A DNA stretch of 43,254 nucleotides from Pseudomonadota bacterium. GTDB taxonomy: Bacteria > Pseudomonadota > Gammaproteobacteria > Burkholderiales > Burkholderiaceae. The notes beneath the pieces were generated by a model. It saw nothing but the letters and a program-made list of their open reading frames with translations. It had not been told where the DNA came from and made no database searches. The position numbers and the translations under genes are program-made. The stretch spans positions 1-43,254 of the forward strand of contig CAUJJP010000079.1 in the NCBI GenBank assembly GCA_963205525.1. The letters are read 5' to 3'. This document shows, piece by piece, positions 35,473-43,254 of this stretch. Position 1 is the stretch's first letter, and every line of letters starts with the position of its first letter.

Positions 35473-35514
35473 GCCGCCGGCTGGCGCAGCGCCGCCAGCC
35501 TGCCGGAACTTGAG

Positions 35515-35546
35515 GAGCACGGGCCGCCTGCAAGCGGCCCGTGCTC
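35515..35546 (+). terminator. Hairpin terminator after gltA
   Basis: GAGCACGGGCCGC (35515-35527) and GCGGCCCGTGCTC (35534-35546) form a perfect 13-bp stem with a 6-nt loop, 42 bp after the gltA stop. Only GTTGGGG follows, so the T tract is short. Confidence 0.75.
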
Positions 35547-35632
35547 GTTGGGGCCATTCAGGCGCTTCGGATGATTCGGGCGATTCGGGCGGCCCGCCCA
35601 AGCTCCTGGCGTCGACGCGTGCCGCCGTGCGC

Positions 35633-35659
35633 GGTGGGCGGTGGGCGGTGGGCGGCGCT
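35633..35659. repeat. Short 7-bp G-rich tandem repeat
   Basis: GGTGGGC-type units repeated about three times upstream of the phosphorylase gene. A second small repeat of GATTCGGGC lies just before it (35574-35591). Both look like slippage products. Confidence 0.6.
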
Positions 35660-35694
35660 AGCATCGCCGCCATCGCACGCCCAGGATTCATCCC

Positions 35695-36543
35695 ATGCTT
35701 GCCATCATCGGTGGTACCGGCCTGTACCAGCTCACCGGCCTGGAGCTGCAACGCACGCATTCGGCGGCCACGCCGTTTGGCGACGCCTCGGCGCCAGTGC
35801 AGCAGGGCGTGCTGGGCGGCCAGCCGCTGCTGTTCCTGCCGCGCCACGGCGCCGGCCACCGCCTGCTGCCGCACGAGGTGAACTACCGCGCCAACGTGTT
35901 TGCGCTCAAGCGCGCCGGCGCGACCCTGGTGCTCAGCATTTCCGCCTGCGGCAGTCTGGCCGAGGCGCTGGCGCCGGGGCACTTCGCGCTGCCGCAGCAG
36001 TACATCGACTGGACGCGCGGCCGGCGCGAGGCCAGTTTCTTCGGCCGTGGCGTGGCGGCCCATGTCTCCACCGCCGAGCCGGTGAGTGCGGCCCTGTGCG
36101 CTGCGGTGCGCGCGGCGGCGGCGCAGGTGCCCGGCCTCGTCCTGCACAGCGGCCTGACCTATGCCTGCGTCGAGGGCCCACGCCTGGGCACCCGCGCCGA
36201 GAGCCGGCTGCTGCAGCAGTTCGGCGCCCAGCTGGTGGGCATGACGAACGTGCCCGAGGTCTTCCTGGCGCGCGAGGCACAGCTCGCCTACGCCACCCTG
36301 GCCATCGTGACCGACTACGACTGCTGGCGCGAGGACCCGCAGGAGCACGCGCAGATGGACGCCATCCTGGCCCGCTACGCCGCCTGCGTGGAGCAGGCGC
36401 GCGCCCTCGTGGGCCGGCTGCTGGCGGCGCCGCTGCCGGTGCCGGAGGCGCAGATCCGCAGCGCGCTGCAAGGGGCGGTGATGACCGAGGAAGGCCTGCT
36501 GGACGAGGCGCAGCGCGCCTGGCTGTCGGTGTTGCGGCGCTGA
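35695..36543 (+). CDS. Methylthioadenosine/methylthioinosine phosphorylase family protein
   Basis: 282 aa of the MTAP/PNP family. LAIIGGTGLYQLTGLE is the phosphate-binding start; LFLPRHGAGHRLLPHEVNYRANVFALKR (split at Val) holds the RHG motif; YACVEGPRLGTRAESRLL and GMTNVPEVFLAREAQLAYATLAIVTDYDCW carry the base- and ribose-site residues. It cleaves 5'-methylthioadenosine or 5'-methylthioinosine with phosphate in methionine salvage or polyamine by-product removal. Which substrate is preferred cannot be decided from sequence by eye. A weak ribosome binding site precedes the ATG. Confidence 0.85.
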   Translation: MLAIIGGTGLYQLTGLELQRTHSAATPFGDASAPVQQGVLGGQPLLFLPRHGAGHRLLPHEVNYRANVFALKRAGATLVLSISACGSLAEALAPGHFALPQQYIDWTRGRREASFFGRGVAAHVSTAEPVSAALCAAVRAAAAQVPGLVLHSGLTYACVEGPRLGTRAESRLLQQFGAQLVGMTNVPEVFLAREAQLAYATLAIVTDYDCWREDPQEHAQMDAILARYAACVEQARALVGRLLAAPLPVPEAQIRSALQGAVMTEEGLLDEAQRAWLSVLRR

Positions 36544-36617
36544 GACGCGGCGATGCGCGCGCGTCGCCGGCCGGCGGCAGGATCACAATCGTGGTCCCTC
36601 CACTCCTGTCCTCTTTT

Positions 36618-37958
36618 ATGACAGACACCGCCGCCATACAGACCTGGCTGAACGAACACCGCATCTCGGAGATCGAGTGCCTGACGCCCGACATGTCGGG
36701 CCAGGCGCGCGGCAAGATCGTGCCGCGCCACCGCTACGACCCGAACTTCGGCATGCGGCTGCCGGAAGCGGTGCTGACGATGACGGTGACCGGCGAGTAC
36801 CCGGAGAAGGATTTCACCGGGGTCGCCGACCCCGACATGCGGCTCGTGCCGGACGCGTCGACGATCTGCCTCGTGCCCTGGGCCAAGGAGCCGACGGCGC
36901 AGATCATCCACGACTGCGTGGACTTCGACGGCCAGCCGGTGGACCTCTCGCCGCGCAACATCCTGCGCCGCGTGCTCGCGCTCTACGAGGCCGAGGGCTG
37001 GCGCCCGGTGATCGCGCCCGAGATGGAGTTCTATCTGGTGCAGTTGGAGGCCGACGAAGACATCCCGCTGAAGCCGCCGACCGGCCGCACCCAGCGCAGC
37101 GAGCCCGGCATGCAGAGCTTTTCCATCGAATCGGTGGACGAGTACGGCGACATCTTCGACGTCATGTACGACTGGTGCGAGGCGCAGGACATCCAGCTCG
37201 ACACCCTGGTGCACGAGATGGGCACGGCGCAGATGGAGATCAACATCGACCACGGCGACGCGCTGTCGCGTGCCGACCAGGTGTTCCGCTTCAAGCGCAC
37301 CGTGCGCGAGGTGGCGATCCGCCACCAGATGTACGCCACCTTCATGGCCAAGCCCATGCAGGGTCAGCCGGGCAGTGCCATGCACCTGCACCAGAGCGTG
37401 GTCGACATCGCCAGCGGGGGCAACCTGTTCAGCCGGCCGGACGGCGAGGCCTCGGACCAGTTCCTGCATTTCATCGGCGGCCTGCAGGCCTTCCTGCCCG
37501 CCGCCACCGCCTTCTTCGCGCCCTATGTGAACAGCTACCGCCGGCTGTCGCGCTTCACCTCGGCGCCGATCAACCTGAGCTGGGGTCACGACAACCGCAC
37601 CTGCGGGCTGCGCGTGCCGCGTTCGGGGCCGGAGGCCAGGCGGGTCGAGAACCGGCTCGCGGGCGTAGACGCCAACCCCTACCTGGTGTTTGCCGCCAGC
37701 CTGGCCTGCGGCTACCTGGGCATGAAGCGCGGCTTGCGGCCGGAAGAGCCGCTGGTGGGCAGCGCCTACGAACGCCCGCACCAGTTGCCGCGCCACCTGG
37801 ACGACGCGGTGGAGAAGCTCGAGGCCTGCGCGCCGCTGGCCGAGCTGTTCGGCAGCCATTTCATCCAGACCTACCGCGCGATCAAGGACGCCGAGTACCG
37901 CGAGTACTTCGAGGTCGTCAGCCCCTGGGAGCGTCGCCACCTGCTGCTGCATGTGTGA
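36618..37958 (+). CDS. Glutamine synthetase family protein, gamma-glutamylpolyamine-synthetase-like
   Basis: 446 aa. The N-terminal beta-grasp segment has EIECLTPDMSGQARGKIVPR. Catalytic-domain blocks are VIAPEMEFYLV and MGTAQMEINIDHGD (metal-binding Glu residues), GQPGSAMHLHQSVVD (with the His), RLSRFTSAPINLSWGHDNRTCGLRVPRS (split after Pro) and RVENRLAGVDANPYL. PuuA-type enzymes ligate glutamate to putrescine or other amines with ATP. The length, ~446, and the lack of the adenylylation loop seen in GlnA favour this branch. ATG at 36618 after a T-rich run without a strong Shine-Dalgarno. An amine substrate would fit the decarboxylase located 1.7 kb downstream, but that is inference. Confidence 0.85.
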   Translation: MTDTAAIQTWLNEHRISEIECLTPDMSGQARGKIVPRHRYDPNFGMRLPEAVLTMTVTGEYPEKDFTGVADPDMRLVPDASTICLVPWAKEPTAQIIHDCVDFDGQPVDLSPRNILRRVLALYEAEGWRPVIAPEMEFYLVQLEADEDIPLKPPTGRTQRSEPGMQSFSIESVDEYGDIFDVMYDWCEAQDIQLDTLVHEMGTAQMEINIDHGDALSRADQVFRFKRTVREVAIRHQMYATFMAKPMQGQPGSAMHLHQSVVDIASGGNLFSRPDGEASDQFLHFIGGLQAFLPAATAFFAPYVNSYRRLSRFTSAPINLSWGHDNRTCGLRVPRSGPEARRVENRLAGVDANPYLVFAASLACGYLGMKRGLRPEEPLVGSAYERPHQLPRHLDDAVEKLEACAPLAELFGSHFIQTYRAIKDAEYREYFEVVSPWERRHLLLHV

Positions 37959-37963
37959 GCGTG

Positions 37964-38054
37964 TGGCGGAGGGAGCGGGATTCGAACCCGCGGTGGGCTG
38001 TTAACCCACACACGCTTTCCAGGCGTGCGACTTAAACCACTCATCCATCCCTCC
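37964..38054 (-). tRNA. tRNA-Ser (anticodon GGA)
   Basis: 91 nt on the minus strand including encoded CCA. The acceptor stem GGAGGGA pairs with TCCCTCC, the discriminator is G, and the CCA is genomic. The anticodon loop CTGGAAA gives GGA. A long variable arm (GTGTGGGTTAACAGCCCAC) marks a type II tRNA, and GGTTCGAATCC forms the T-arm. It lies 5 bp beyond the glutamine-synthetase-like gene, in antisense orientation. Confidence 0.97.
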
Positions 38055-38190
38055 GCGGTCGTGCTCGCGCGGAACAGCCCGCCATCTTAACCGATGCGCT
38101 TCGCCCAGCCCTGCTGAGGCCTGCCGCCAGGGCTGCCGACGCGATCGCACCAGCACCGTTCGCGTGCCGCGCAACCGGGCGGCATCTGGG

Positions 38191-39090
38191 CTACTTCTTG
38201 AGCAGCGTCATCGCGGTGCCGATCAGAGCGGACACCTCGCTCATGTTGCCGGGGACGATCATGCTGTTGTTCTTCTGCGCCAGCTGCGCGTAGGCCTCGA
38301 CCGCCTTCTCGGCGACCTTGAGCTGAACCGCCTGCTCGCCGCCGGGGAGCTGGATCGCGGCGGCGACCTTGCCGATCGCCTGCGCGGTGGCGTCGGCCAC
38401 CGCCTTGATCGCCTCCGCCTCGCCCTGCGCGGTGTTGATCGCGGCCTGGCGCTCGCCCTCGCTCTTGGCGATGTAGGCGGCGCGCTCGCCTTCGGCGAGG
38501 TTGATCTGCTCCTGGCGCTTGCCCTCGGAGGCCGCGATCAGGGCGCGCTTTTCGCGCTCGGCGGTGATCTGGGCCTGCATGGCGCGCAGGATCTCGGCCG
38601 GCGGCGTGAGGTCCTTGATCTCGTAGCGCAGCACCTTGACGCCCCAGTTCAGCGCCGCCTCGTCCAGGGCGTTGACGACGTTGGCGTTGATCATGTCGCG
38701 CTCCTCGAAGGTCTTGTCCAGTTCCATGCGGCCGATCACGCTGCGCAGCGTGGTCTGCGCGAGCTGGGTGATGGCGACGATGTAGTCGCTGCTGCCGTAG
38801 CTCGCACGCATGGGGTCGGTGACCTGGAAGAACAGGATGCCGTCGACCTGGAGCTGGGTGTTGTCCTTAGTGATGCAGACCTGGCTGGGCACGTCCAGCG
38901 GGACCTCCTTGAGCGAATGGCGGTAGCTGACGCGTTCGACGAAGGGGATCAGGAACTTCAACCCCGGCGTCAGCGTGCGGTCGTACTTGCCCAGGCGCTC
39001 GACGATCCAGGCCTGCTGCTGCGGCACGATCTTGAAGGTGCGCACGACGAAGATGACGGCGGCGACGAGGATGACGAGGGCGATTTCCAT
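38191..39090 (-). CDS. qmcA: SPFH/band 7 family membrane protein (QmcA-like)
   Basis: 299 aa. One N-terminal membrane anchor (IALVILVAAVIFVVRTFKIV), then the SPFH domain with VERLGKYDRTLTPGLKFLIPF, SYRHSLKEVPLDVPSQVCITKDN and LRSVIGRMELDKTFEERDMIN. A long coiled-coil region rich in Ala/Glu/Lys/Arg (EREKRALIAASEGKRQEQINLAEGERAA, split at Gly) follows. These proteins form large oligomeric rings in the inner membrane and scaffold or modulate FtsH-type proteolysis. It lies 50 bp downstream of the NfeD gene, its usual partner. Confidence 0.92.
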   Translation of the reverse strand: MEIALVILVAAVIFVVRTFKIVPQQQAWIVERLGKYDRTLTPGLKFLIPFVERVSYRHSLKEVPLDVPSQVCITKDNTQLQVDGILFFQVTDPMRASYGSSDYIVAITQLAQTTLRSVIGRMELDKTFEERDMINANVVNALDEAALNWGVKVLRYEIKDLTPPAEILRAMQAQITAEREKRALIAASEGKRQEQINLAEGERAAYIAKSEGERQAAINTAQGEAEAIKAVADATAQAIGKVAAAIQLPGGEQAVQLKVAEKAVEAYAQLAQKNNSMIVPGNMSEVSALIGTAMTLLKK

Positions 39091-39140
39091 GCGTGACCTG
39101 CGGTGGTTGAGGATGGCGGGAGTGCGGTGCTGGACGGGTT

Positions 39141-39575
39141 TCAGTCGGCGCGCGTGACGGCGAGCTCGTTGCCGTCCACGGCGACGATGCGGTGCCGCCC
39201 CGGCGCTGGTGTGTCGCCGCCGCTGTAGCGCACCGACCAGGTGCTGCCGCGGTAGCTCACGCGCGCGCTGCCGTCGGCCGCCCAGTGTTCGACGTTCAGG
39301 GTCTGGCCGATGTCCAGCAACACGTCGCGGTTGGCCTGTGCCGGTGCCGAGCGCGGGTTCCGCGCCCGGCGCAGGTGCCAGCCGGCGGTGGCCAGCGCGC
39401 CCAGCAGCGCGGCGCAGACGATCTGCGCATCGACGCCCAGGCCCGCGTGCGCGGCGAGCGCACCGACGGCGGCACCGAGCGCCAGCATCAGCAGGTAGAA
39501 GGTGCCGGTGGCGAGTTCAAGCGCCACCAGCGCCCCCGCGAGCACCCACCACAGCGTCGGTCCATCGAAGCTCAT
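39141..39575 (-). CDS. NfeD-like membrane protein
   Basis: 144 aa. Two to three membrane segments (LWWVLAGALVALELATGTFYLLMLALGAAVGALAAH, split at Tyr; then IVCAALLGALATAGW), and a C-terminal OB-fold: LNVEHWAADGSARVSYRGSTWSVRY and GRHRIVAVDGNELAV. This short NfeD type is the usual partner of SPFH proteins. The ATG at 39575 is preferred for its GGAG 7 nt upstream; ATG at 39587 adds four residues. Confidence 0.88.
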   Translation of the reverse strand: MSFDGPTLWWVLAGALVALELATGTFYLLMLALGAAVGALAAHAGLGVDAQIVCAALLGALATAGWHLRRARNPRSAPAQANRDVLLDIGQTLNVEHWAADGSARVSYRGSTWSVRYSGGDTPAPGRHRIVAVDGNELAVTRAD

Positions 39576-39682
39576 CGTCGTCTCCATGCCCGGGTGCGGG
39601 ACGGCCGCAGTGTAGCCACGCGTGCGCCGGCGGCACCACGCCTACACTGCGCGCTCTTCGGGTTCACCCTCAGGGTCTGGTC

Positions 39683-41947
39683 ATGCAGCGATTCCGCTTT
39701 CCGATCGTCATCATCGACGAGGACTACCGCAGCGAAAACACCTCCGGTCTGGGCATACGCGCGCTCGCGCAGGCGATCGAGAAAGAGGGCTTCGAGGTCC
39801 TGGGCGTCACCAGCTACGGCGACCTGAGCCAGTTCGCGCAGCAGCAAAGCCGCGCCAGCGCCTTCATCCTGTCGATCGACGACGAGGAGTTCAAGGGCGG
39901 CCCCGAGCTGGACCCGGTGGTGGTGAACCTGCGCCGCTTCGTCGAGGAGATCCGCTTCAAGAACGCCGACATCCCGATCTACATCTACGGCGAGACGCGC
40001 ACCTCCGAGCACCTGCCCAACGACGTGCTGCGCGAGCTGCACGGCTTCATCCACATGTTCGAGGACACGCCGGAGTTCGTCGCGCGCCACATCATCCGCG
40101 AGGCGCGGGCCTACCTCGACGGCCTGGCGCCGCCCTTCTTCAAGGCGCTGATGGACTACGCGCAGGACGGTTCCTACTCCTGGCACTGCCCCGGGCACAG
40201 TGGCGGCGTGGCTTTCCTGAAGAGCCCGGTGGGGCAGATGTTCCACCAGTTCTTCGGCGAGAACATGTTGCGCGCGGATGTGTGCAACGCGGTGGAGGAA
40301 CTCGGCCAGCTGCTCGACCACACCGGCCCGGTGGCGCACAGCGAGCGCAACGCGGCGCGCATCTTCAACGCCGACCACTGCTTCTTCGTCACCAACGGCA
40401 CCAGCACCAGCAACAAGATGGTCTGGCATCACACGGTGGCGCCGGGGGACGTGGTGGTGGTGGACCGCAACTGCCACAAGAGCGTGCTGCACAGCATCAT
40501 CATGACCGGCGCGGTGCCGGTGTTCCTGCCGCCCACGCGCAACCACTACGGCATCATCGGCCCGATCCACGAGAGCGCGTTTTCGCCGGAGGCGATCCGG
40601 CGCAAGATCGCCGCCAACCCGCTGCTCGCGGGCGTGGACCCGGCCAAGGTTCGGCCGCGCATCCTGACCCTGACGCAGAGCACCTACGACGGCGTGCTCT
40701 ACAACACCGAGACCATCAAGTCGCGGCTAGACGGCTATGTGGACGCGCTGCACTTCGACGAGGCCTGGCTGCCGCACGCCGCCTTCCACCCCTTCTACGG
40801 CACCTACCACGCGATGGGCAAGAAGCGCGCGCGGCCGCAGCAGGCGATGGTCTACGCCACCCAGAGCACGCACAAGCTGCTGGCCGGGTTGAGCCAGGCG
40901 AGCCAGGTGCTGGTGCAGGACTCGCAGACCGTCAAGCTGGACCGGCATCTGTTCAACGAGGCCTATCTGATGCACACCAGCACCAGCCCGCAGTACGCGA
41001 TCATCGCCAGCTGCGACGTCGCGGCGGCGATGATGGAGCCGCCCGGCGGCACCGCGCTGGTGGAGGAGAGCCTGAAGGAGGCGATGGACTTCCGCCGCGC
41101 CATGCGCAAGGTGGAGAAGGACTACGCCGGCGACTGGTGGTTCAAGGTCTGGGGCCCGGACAAGCTGGCGCCCGAGGGCATAGGCCGGCAGGCCGACTGG
41201 GTGCTGGGCTCGACCGGCAAGGCCGGCAACTGGCACGGCTTCGGCCGCCTGGCGCGCGGCTTCAACATGCTGGATCCGATCAAGAGCACCATCATCACGC
41301 CCGGGCTGGACGTGGACGGTCGCTTCGCCAAGACCGGCATCCCGGCCAGCATCCTGACCAAGTTCCTCGCCGAGCACGGCGTGGTGGTCGAGAAGACCGG
41401 CCTGTACTCGCTGTTCATCCTGTTCACCATCGGCATCACCAAGGGCCGCTGGAACACCATGCTGACGGCGCTGCAGCAGTTCAAGGACGACTACGACCGC
41501 AACCAGCCGCTGTGGCGCATCCTGCCCGAGTTCTGCGCCCAGCATCCGGTGTACGAGCGCATGGGCCTGCGCGATCTCTGCCAGGCCATCCACGCCGCCT
41601 ACGCGCAGGGCGACATCGCGCGCCTGACGACCGAGATGTACCTGTCCGACCTGCACCCGGCGATGAAGCCCAGCGACGCCTTCGCGCGCATCGCGCACCG
41701 CGAGACGGAACGGGTGCCCATCGACGCCCTGGAGGGCCGGGTCACGACCAGCCTGCTCACGCCTTACCCGCCCGGCATCCCGCTGCTCATCCCGGGCGAG
41801 GTCTTCAACCGCCGGATCGTCCAGTACCTGCGCTTCACGCGCGAGTTCAATGCCCGCTTCCCCGGCTTCGACACCGATGTCCACGGCCTGGTGGAGGAGG
41901 AGGGCGCCGACGGCCAGCGCCGCTACTTCGTGGACTGCGTGCGCTGA
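39683..41947 (+). CDS. PLP-dependent arginine/lysine/ornithine decarboxylase
   Basis: 754 aa, fold-type I. The N-terminal receiver-like wing domain is FPIVIIDEDYRSENTSGLGIRALAQAIEKEGF (split at Leu) followed by SFIL-like AFILSIDDEEF. The PLP domain has SYSWHCPGHSGGVAFLKSP, FVTNGTSTSNKMVWH, ALHFDEAWLPHAAFHPFYG and the PLP Lys398 in ATQSTHKLLAGLSQAS. The C-terminal domain contains TPYPPGIPLLIPGE. It decarboxylates a basic amino acid. It resembles the biodegradative/biosynthetic Arg-Lys-Orn group in size, but the substrate cannot be fixed by eye. Single-gene transcript divergent from nfeD. Confidence 0.93.
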   Translation: MQRFRFPIVIIDEDYRSENTSGLGIRALAQAIEKEGFEVLGVTSYGDLSQFAQQQSRASAFILSIDDEEFKGGPELDPVVVNLRRFVEEIRFKNADIPIYIYGETRTSEHLPNDVLRELHGFIHMFEDTPEFVARHIIREARAYLDGLAPPFFKALMDYAQDGSYSWHCPGHSGGVAFLKSPVGQMFHQFFGENMLRADVCNAVEELGQLLDHTGPVAHSERNAARIFNADHCFFVTNGTSTSNKMVWHHTVAPGDVVVVDRNCHKSVLHSIIMTGAVPVFLPPTRNHYGIIGPIHESAFSPEAIRRKIAANPLLAGVDPAKVRPRILTLTQSTYDGVLYNTETIKSRLDGYVDALHFDEAWLPHAAFHPFYGTYHAMGKKRARPQQAMVYATQSTHKLLAGLSQASQVLVQDSQTVKLDRHLFNEAYLMHTSTSPQYAIIASCDVAAAMMEPPGGTALVEESLKEAMDFRRAMRKVEKDYAGDWWFKVWGPDKLAPEGIGRQADWVLGSTGKAGNWHGFGRLARGFNMLDPIKSTIITPGLDVDGRFAKTGIPASILTKFLAEHGVVVEKTGLYSLFILFTIGITKGRWNTMLTALQQFKDDYDRNQPLWRILPEFCAQHPVYERMGLRDLCQAIHAAYAQGDIARLTTEMYLSDLHPAMKPSDAFARIAHRETERVPIDALEGRVTTSLLTPYPPGIPLLIPGEVFNRRIVQYLRFTREFNARFPGFDTDVHGLVEEEGADGQRRYFVDCVR

Positions 41948-42037
41948 GGCCTACGGGCCGCCGCTGGCGTGGCGGCCGGTGCGCCCTGAGCGTCCTGAGC
42001 GGCCGCTGCGACCGGAGCGCCCTGTGGCGCTGGCTGC

Positions 42038-42829
42038 TCAGCCGGTGACCGCCGGGTCCATGGCCGCGGTGTGGCTGAAGCCGCCGTCGACGTACACGAC
42101 CTCGGCGCTGATGCCGCCGGCCAGGTCAGACAGGAGGAAGGCGGCCGTGTTGCCGACGTCGTCGATGGTGATCGAGCGCCGGATCGGCGTTGCGGCGGCA
42201 AAGGTGGCCAGCAGCTTGCCGAAGTCCTTGATGCCGGACGCCGCCAGGGTCTTGATCGGACCGGCGGAGATGGCGTTCACGCGCACCCCGCGGCTGCCCA
42301 GGCTGTGCGCTAGGAAGCGCACGCTGGCCTCCAGCGAGGCCTTGGCCAGGCCCATGGTGTTGTAGTTGGGCACGTAGCGCATCGCGCCCAGATAGCTCAG
42401 CGTCAGCAGCGCCGCGCCGGGGCGCAGACGCGGCGCGGCGGCCTTGGCCAGGGCGGGAAAGCTGTAGGCCGAGATGTCGTGCGCGGTGCGGAAGCCCTCG
42501 CGGCTCAGGCCCTCCAGGAAGTCGCCGGCGATCGCCTCGCGCGGCGCGAACGCGATCGCGTGCACGAAGCCGTCGAACTCGCTCCAGTGCTCGCCGAGCT
42601 GGGCGAACAGGCGCTCGATCTGCGCATCGTCACCGACGTCGCACTCGAACACGAGCTCGGAATCGAACTCGCGCGCGAACTCGGTGATGCGCTCGCGAAA
42701 CCGCTCGCCGACGTAGCTGAAGGCGAGTTCGGCGCCTTCACGATGGCAGGCGCGGGCGATGCCGTAGGCGATCGAGCGGTTGGACAGCACGCCCGTGATC
42801 AACAGTCGCTTGCCGGCAAGAAAACCCAT
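42038..42829 (-). CDS. fabI: Enoyl-[acyl-carrier-protein] reductase (NADH) FabI
   Basis: 263 aa, atypical [28 protein letters not shown] is the FabI nucleotide-binding N-terminus. [49 protein letters not shown] (split at Met) with the Tyr-x6-Lys pair, and [18 protein letters not shown] follow. It reduces trans-2-enoyl-ACP in the last step of each fatty-acid elongation cycle. AGGGG lies 7 nt upstream of the ATG. It is divergent from rimP. Confidence 0.96.
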   Translation of the reverse strand: MGFLAGKRLLITGVLSNRSIAYGIARACHREGAELAFSYVGERFRERITEFAREFDSELVFECDVGDDAQIERLFAQLGEHWSEFDGFVHAIAFAPREAIAGDFLEGLSREGFRTAHDISAYSFPALAKAAAPRLRPGAALLTLSYLGAMRYVPNYNTMGLAKASLEASVRFLAHSLGSRGVRVNAISAGPIKTLAASGIKDFGKLLATFAAATPIRRSITIDDVGNTAAFLLSDLAGGISAEVVYVDGGFSHTAAMDPAVTG

Positions 42830-42908
42830 GGTGTGCCCCTGATGCGCTGGTCTGAGTGGAAATCGGGGCGCCATTCTGGCACGCCGTCTGCTGCACCCTG
42901 AAGGCTTC

Positions 42909-42937
42909 TTGCGGGCTGCCTGTGCGCCGTCTATAAT
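42909..42937 (+). promoter_or_regulatory. rimP operon promoter
   Basis: TTGCGG (42909-42914), 17 bp, and a perfect TATAAT (42932-42937). Transcription would start near 42944, leaving a ~70-nt leader before rimP. Confidence 0.75.
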
Positions 42938-42946
42938 GCACGATTC

Positions 42947-42972
42947 CCGAATGTAACAGCCGAATGTAACAA
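42947..42972 (+). repeat. Tandem CCGAATGTAACA repeat in the rimP leader
   Basis: CCGAATGTAACA at 42947-42958 and again at 42960-42971, period 13 bp, directly after the predicted start site and before the leader hairpin. Confidence 0.9.
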
Positions 42973-42974
42973 TC

Positions 42975-43002
42975 TGGGCGGGCTCTCCTGCCCATTTTTT
43001 TT
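42975..43002 (+). terminator. Leader terminator/attenuator of the rimP operon
   Basis: TGGGCGGG (42975-42982), loop CTCT, CCTGCCCA (42987-42994): an 8-bp stem with one G-U pair, followed by eight T (42995-43002). It lies between the promoter and the rimP start, so transcription of the operon must read through it. Confidence 0.8.
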
Positions 43003-43014
43003 GCGCGAGCCTTT

Positions 43015-43254
43015 TTGAGTACCGATTCGTCCGCCAGTCCTTCGGATGTCAGCCCTTCGGCCGACGCCATCACGCGCACCGTCACCGGGCTGGGATACGA
43101 CCTGGTGGACGTGCAGCGCCTGGCGCGCGGGTTGCTGCGGGTGACGATAGACCGCCTGCCGGGCCGTGTCTACGGCACACCGGGCGCGCCGGACGCGGGC
43201 GAACACGTGACGGTGGAGGACTGCGAGCGCGTGACGCGCCAGCTCCAGCTCGCG
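43015..43254 (+). CDS. rimP: Ribosome maturation factor RimP (partial, TTG start)
   Basis: First 80 codons; the gene runs off the window. After a Ser/Asp-rich N-terminus ([18 protein letters not shown]) come [30 protein letters not shown], the RimP N-terminal domain core (split at Leu), and [18 protein letters not shown]. An extra [14 protein letters not shown] between the DRL strand and the VTVEDC helix is longer than in E. coli RimP. TTG at 43015 is the only plausible start; no Shine-Dalgarno is visible, so the start is uncertain by some codons. RimP assists 30S maturation and usually heads rimP-nusA-infB. Confidence 0.85.
   Translation, partial: MSTDSSASPSDVSPSADAITRTVTGLGYDLVDVQRLARGLLRVTIDRLPGRVYGTPGAPDAGEHVTVEDCERVTRQLQLA

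Noticed and set aside
37964..38054. tRNA-Ser as an integration site of a genomic island
   Set aside because: No integrase, no direct repeat of the tRNA 3' end and no composition change was seen nearby.

Overview
The window looks like chromosomal DNA of a high-GC betaproteobacterium, most likely of the Burkholderiales (Comamonadaceae-like). The evidence is the very high GC, the gntR-sdhCDAB-sdhE-gltA block with a cytosolic-type malate dehydrogenase beside it, and a rimP start whose protein carries an insertion in the middle. Nearly all of it is densely packed coding sequence. No transposase, integrase, CRISPR array or phage gene was recognised.

Layout. (1) 1-2212: a partial secreted protein and a membrane-anchored M23 peptidase, both on the minus strand, then about 0.8 kb with a long inverted repeat and a possible decayed gene. 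(2) 2213-10235, minus strand: a cobalamin-riboswitch operon cbiM-cobW-cobN-chlD for cobalt uptake and insertion. chlD is split into an AAA+ frame and a VWA frame joined by a textbook -1 ribosomal frameshift signal: slippery A_AAA_AAG, 6-nt spacer, nested GC-rich stem. One gene would thus give both the small and the medium chelatase subunit. (3) 10367-13595, plus strand: a ParA-like ATPase, a GIY-YIG-like protein overlapping a small MarR-like regulator, and a MATE exporter. (4) 13674-20655: the homoprotocatechuate (3,4-dihydroxyphenylacetate) meta-cleavage cluster. hpaR is divergent from hpaG1-hpaG2-hpaE-hpaD-hpaF-hpaH, followed by an MFS transporter. A perfect palindrome lies at the predicted start site of the hpaG1 promoter. 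(5) 20754-21749, minus strand: a CitE-like CoA-ester lyase. (6) 22002-28489, plus strand: a TonB receptor, a DUF2478-like protein, a periplasmic binding protein, a FecCD-type permease and an ABC ATPase fused to a SAM methyltransferase, with four successive 3- to 4-bp or near overlaps. This is a metal or metal-chelate uptake operon of unknown substrate and the least explained system here. (7) 28562-35546: mdh, a GntR regulator, sdhCDAB, sdhE and gltA. (8) 35695-43254: a methylthioadenosine/methylthioinosine phosphorylase, a glutamine-synthetase-like enzyme, tRNA-Ser(GGA), an NfeD/SPFH pair, a PLP-dependent Arg/Lys/Orn decarboxylase, fabI, and the start of rimP behind a leader with a predicted intrinsic terminator.

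How the parts work together. The B12 operon imports Co2+ (CbiM), may deliver it (CobW) and inserts it into the corrin ring (CobN plus ChlD products), under repression by cobalamin. The hpa genes take homoprotocatechuate to the 2-oxohept-4-ene-dioate hydration step; the final aldolase (hpaI) and the hpaBC hydroxylase are not in the window. The products of that pathway, succinate semialdehyde and pyruvate, feed the TCA cycle whose mdh, sdh and gltA genes lie 9-15 kb downstream. Functions are assigned from recognisable motifs and family memory only; no search was run.
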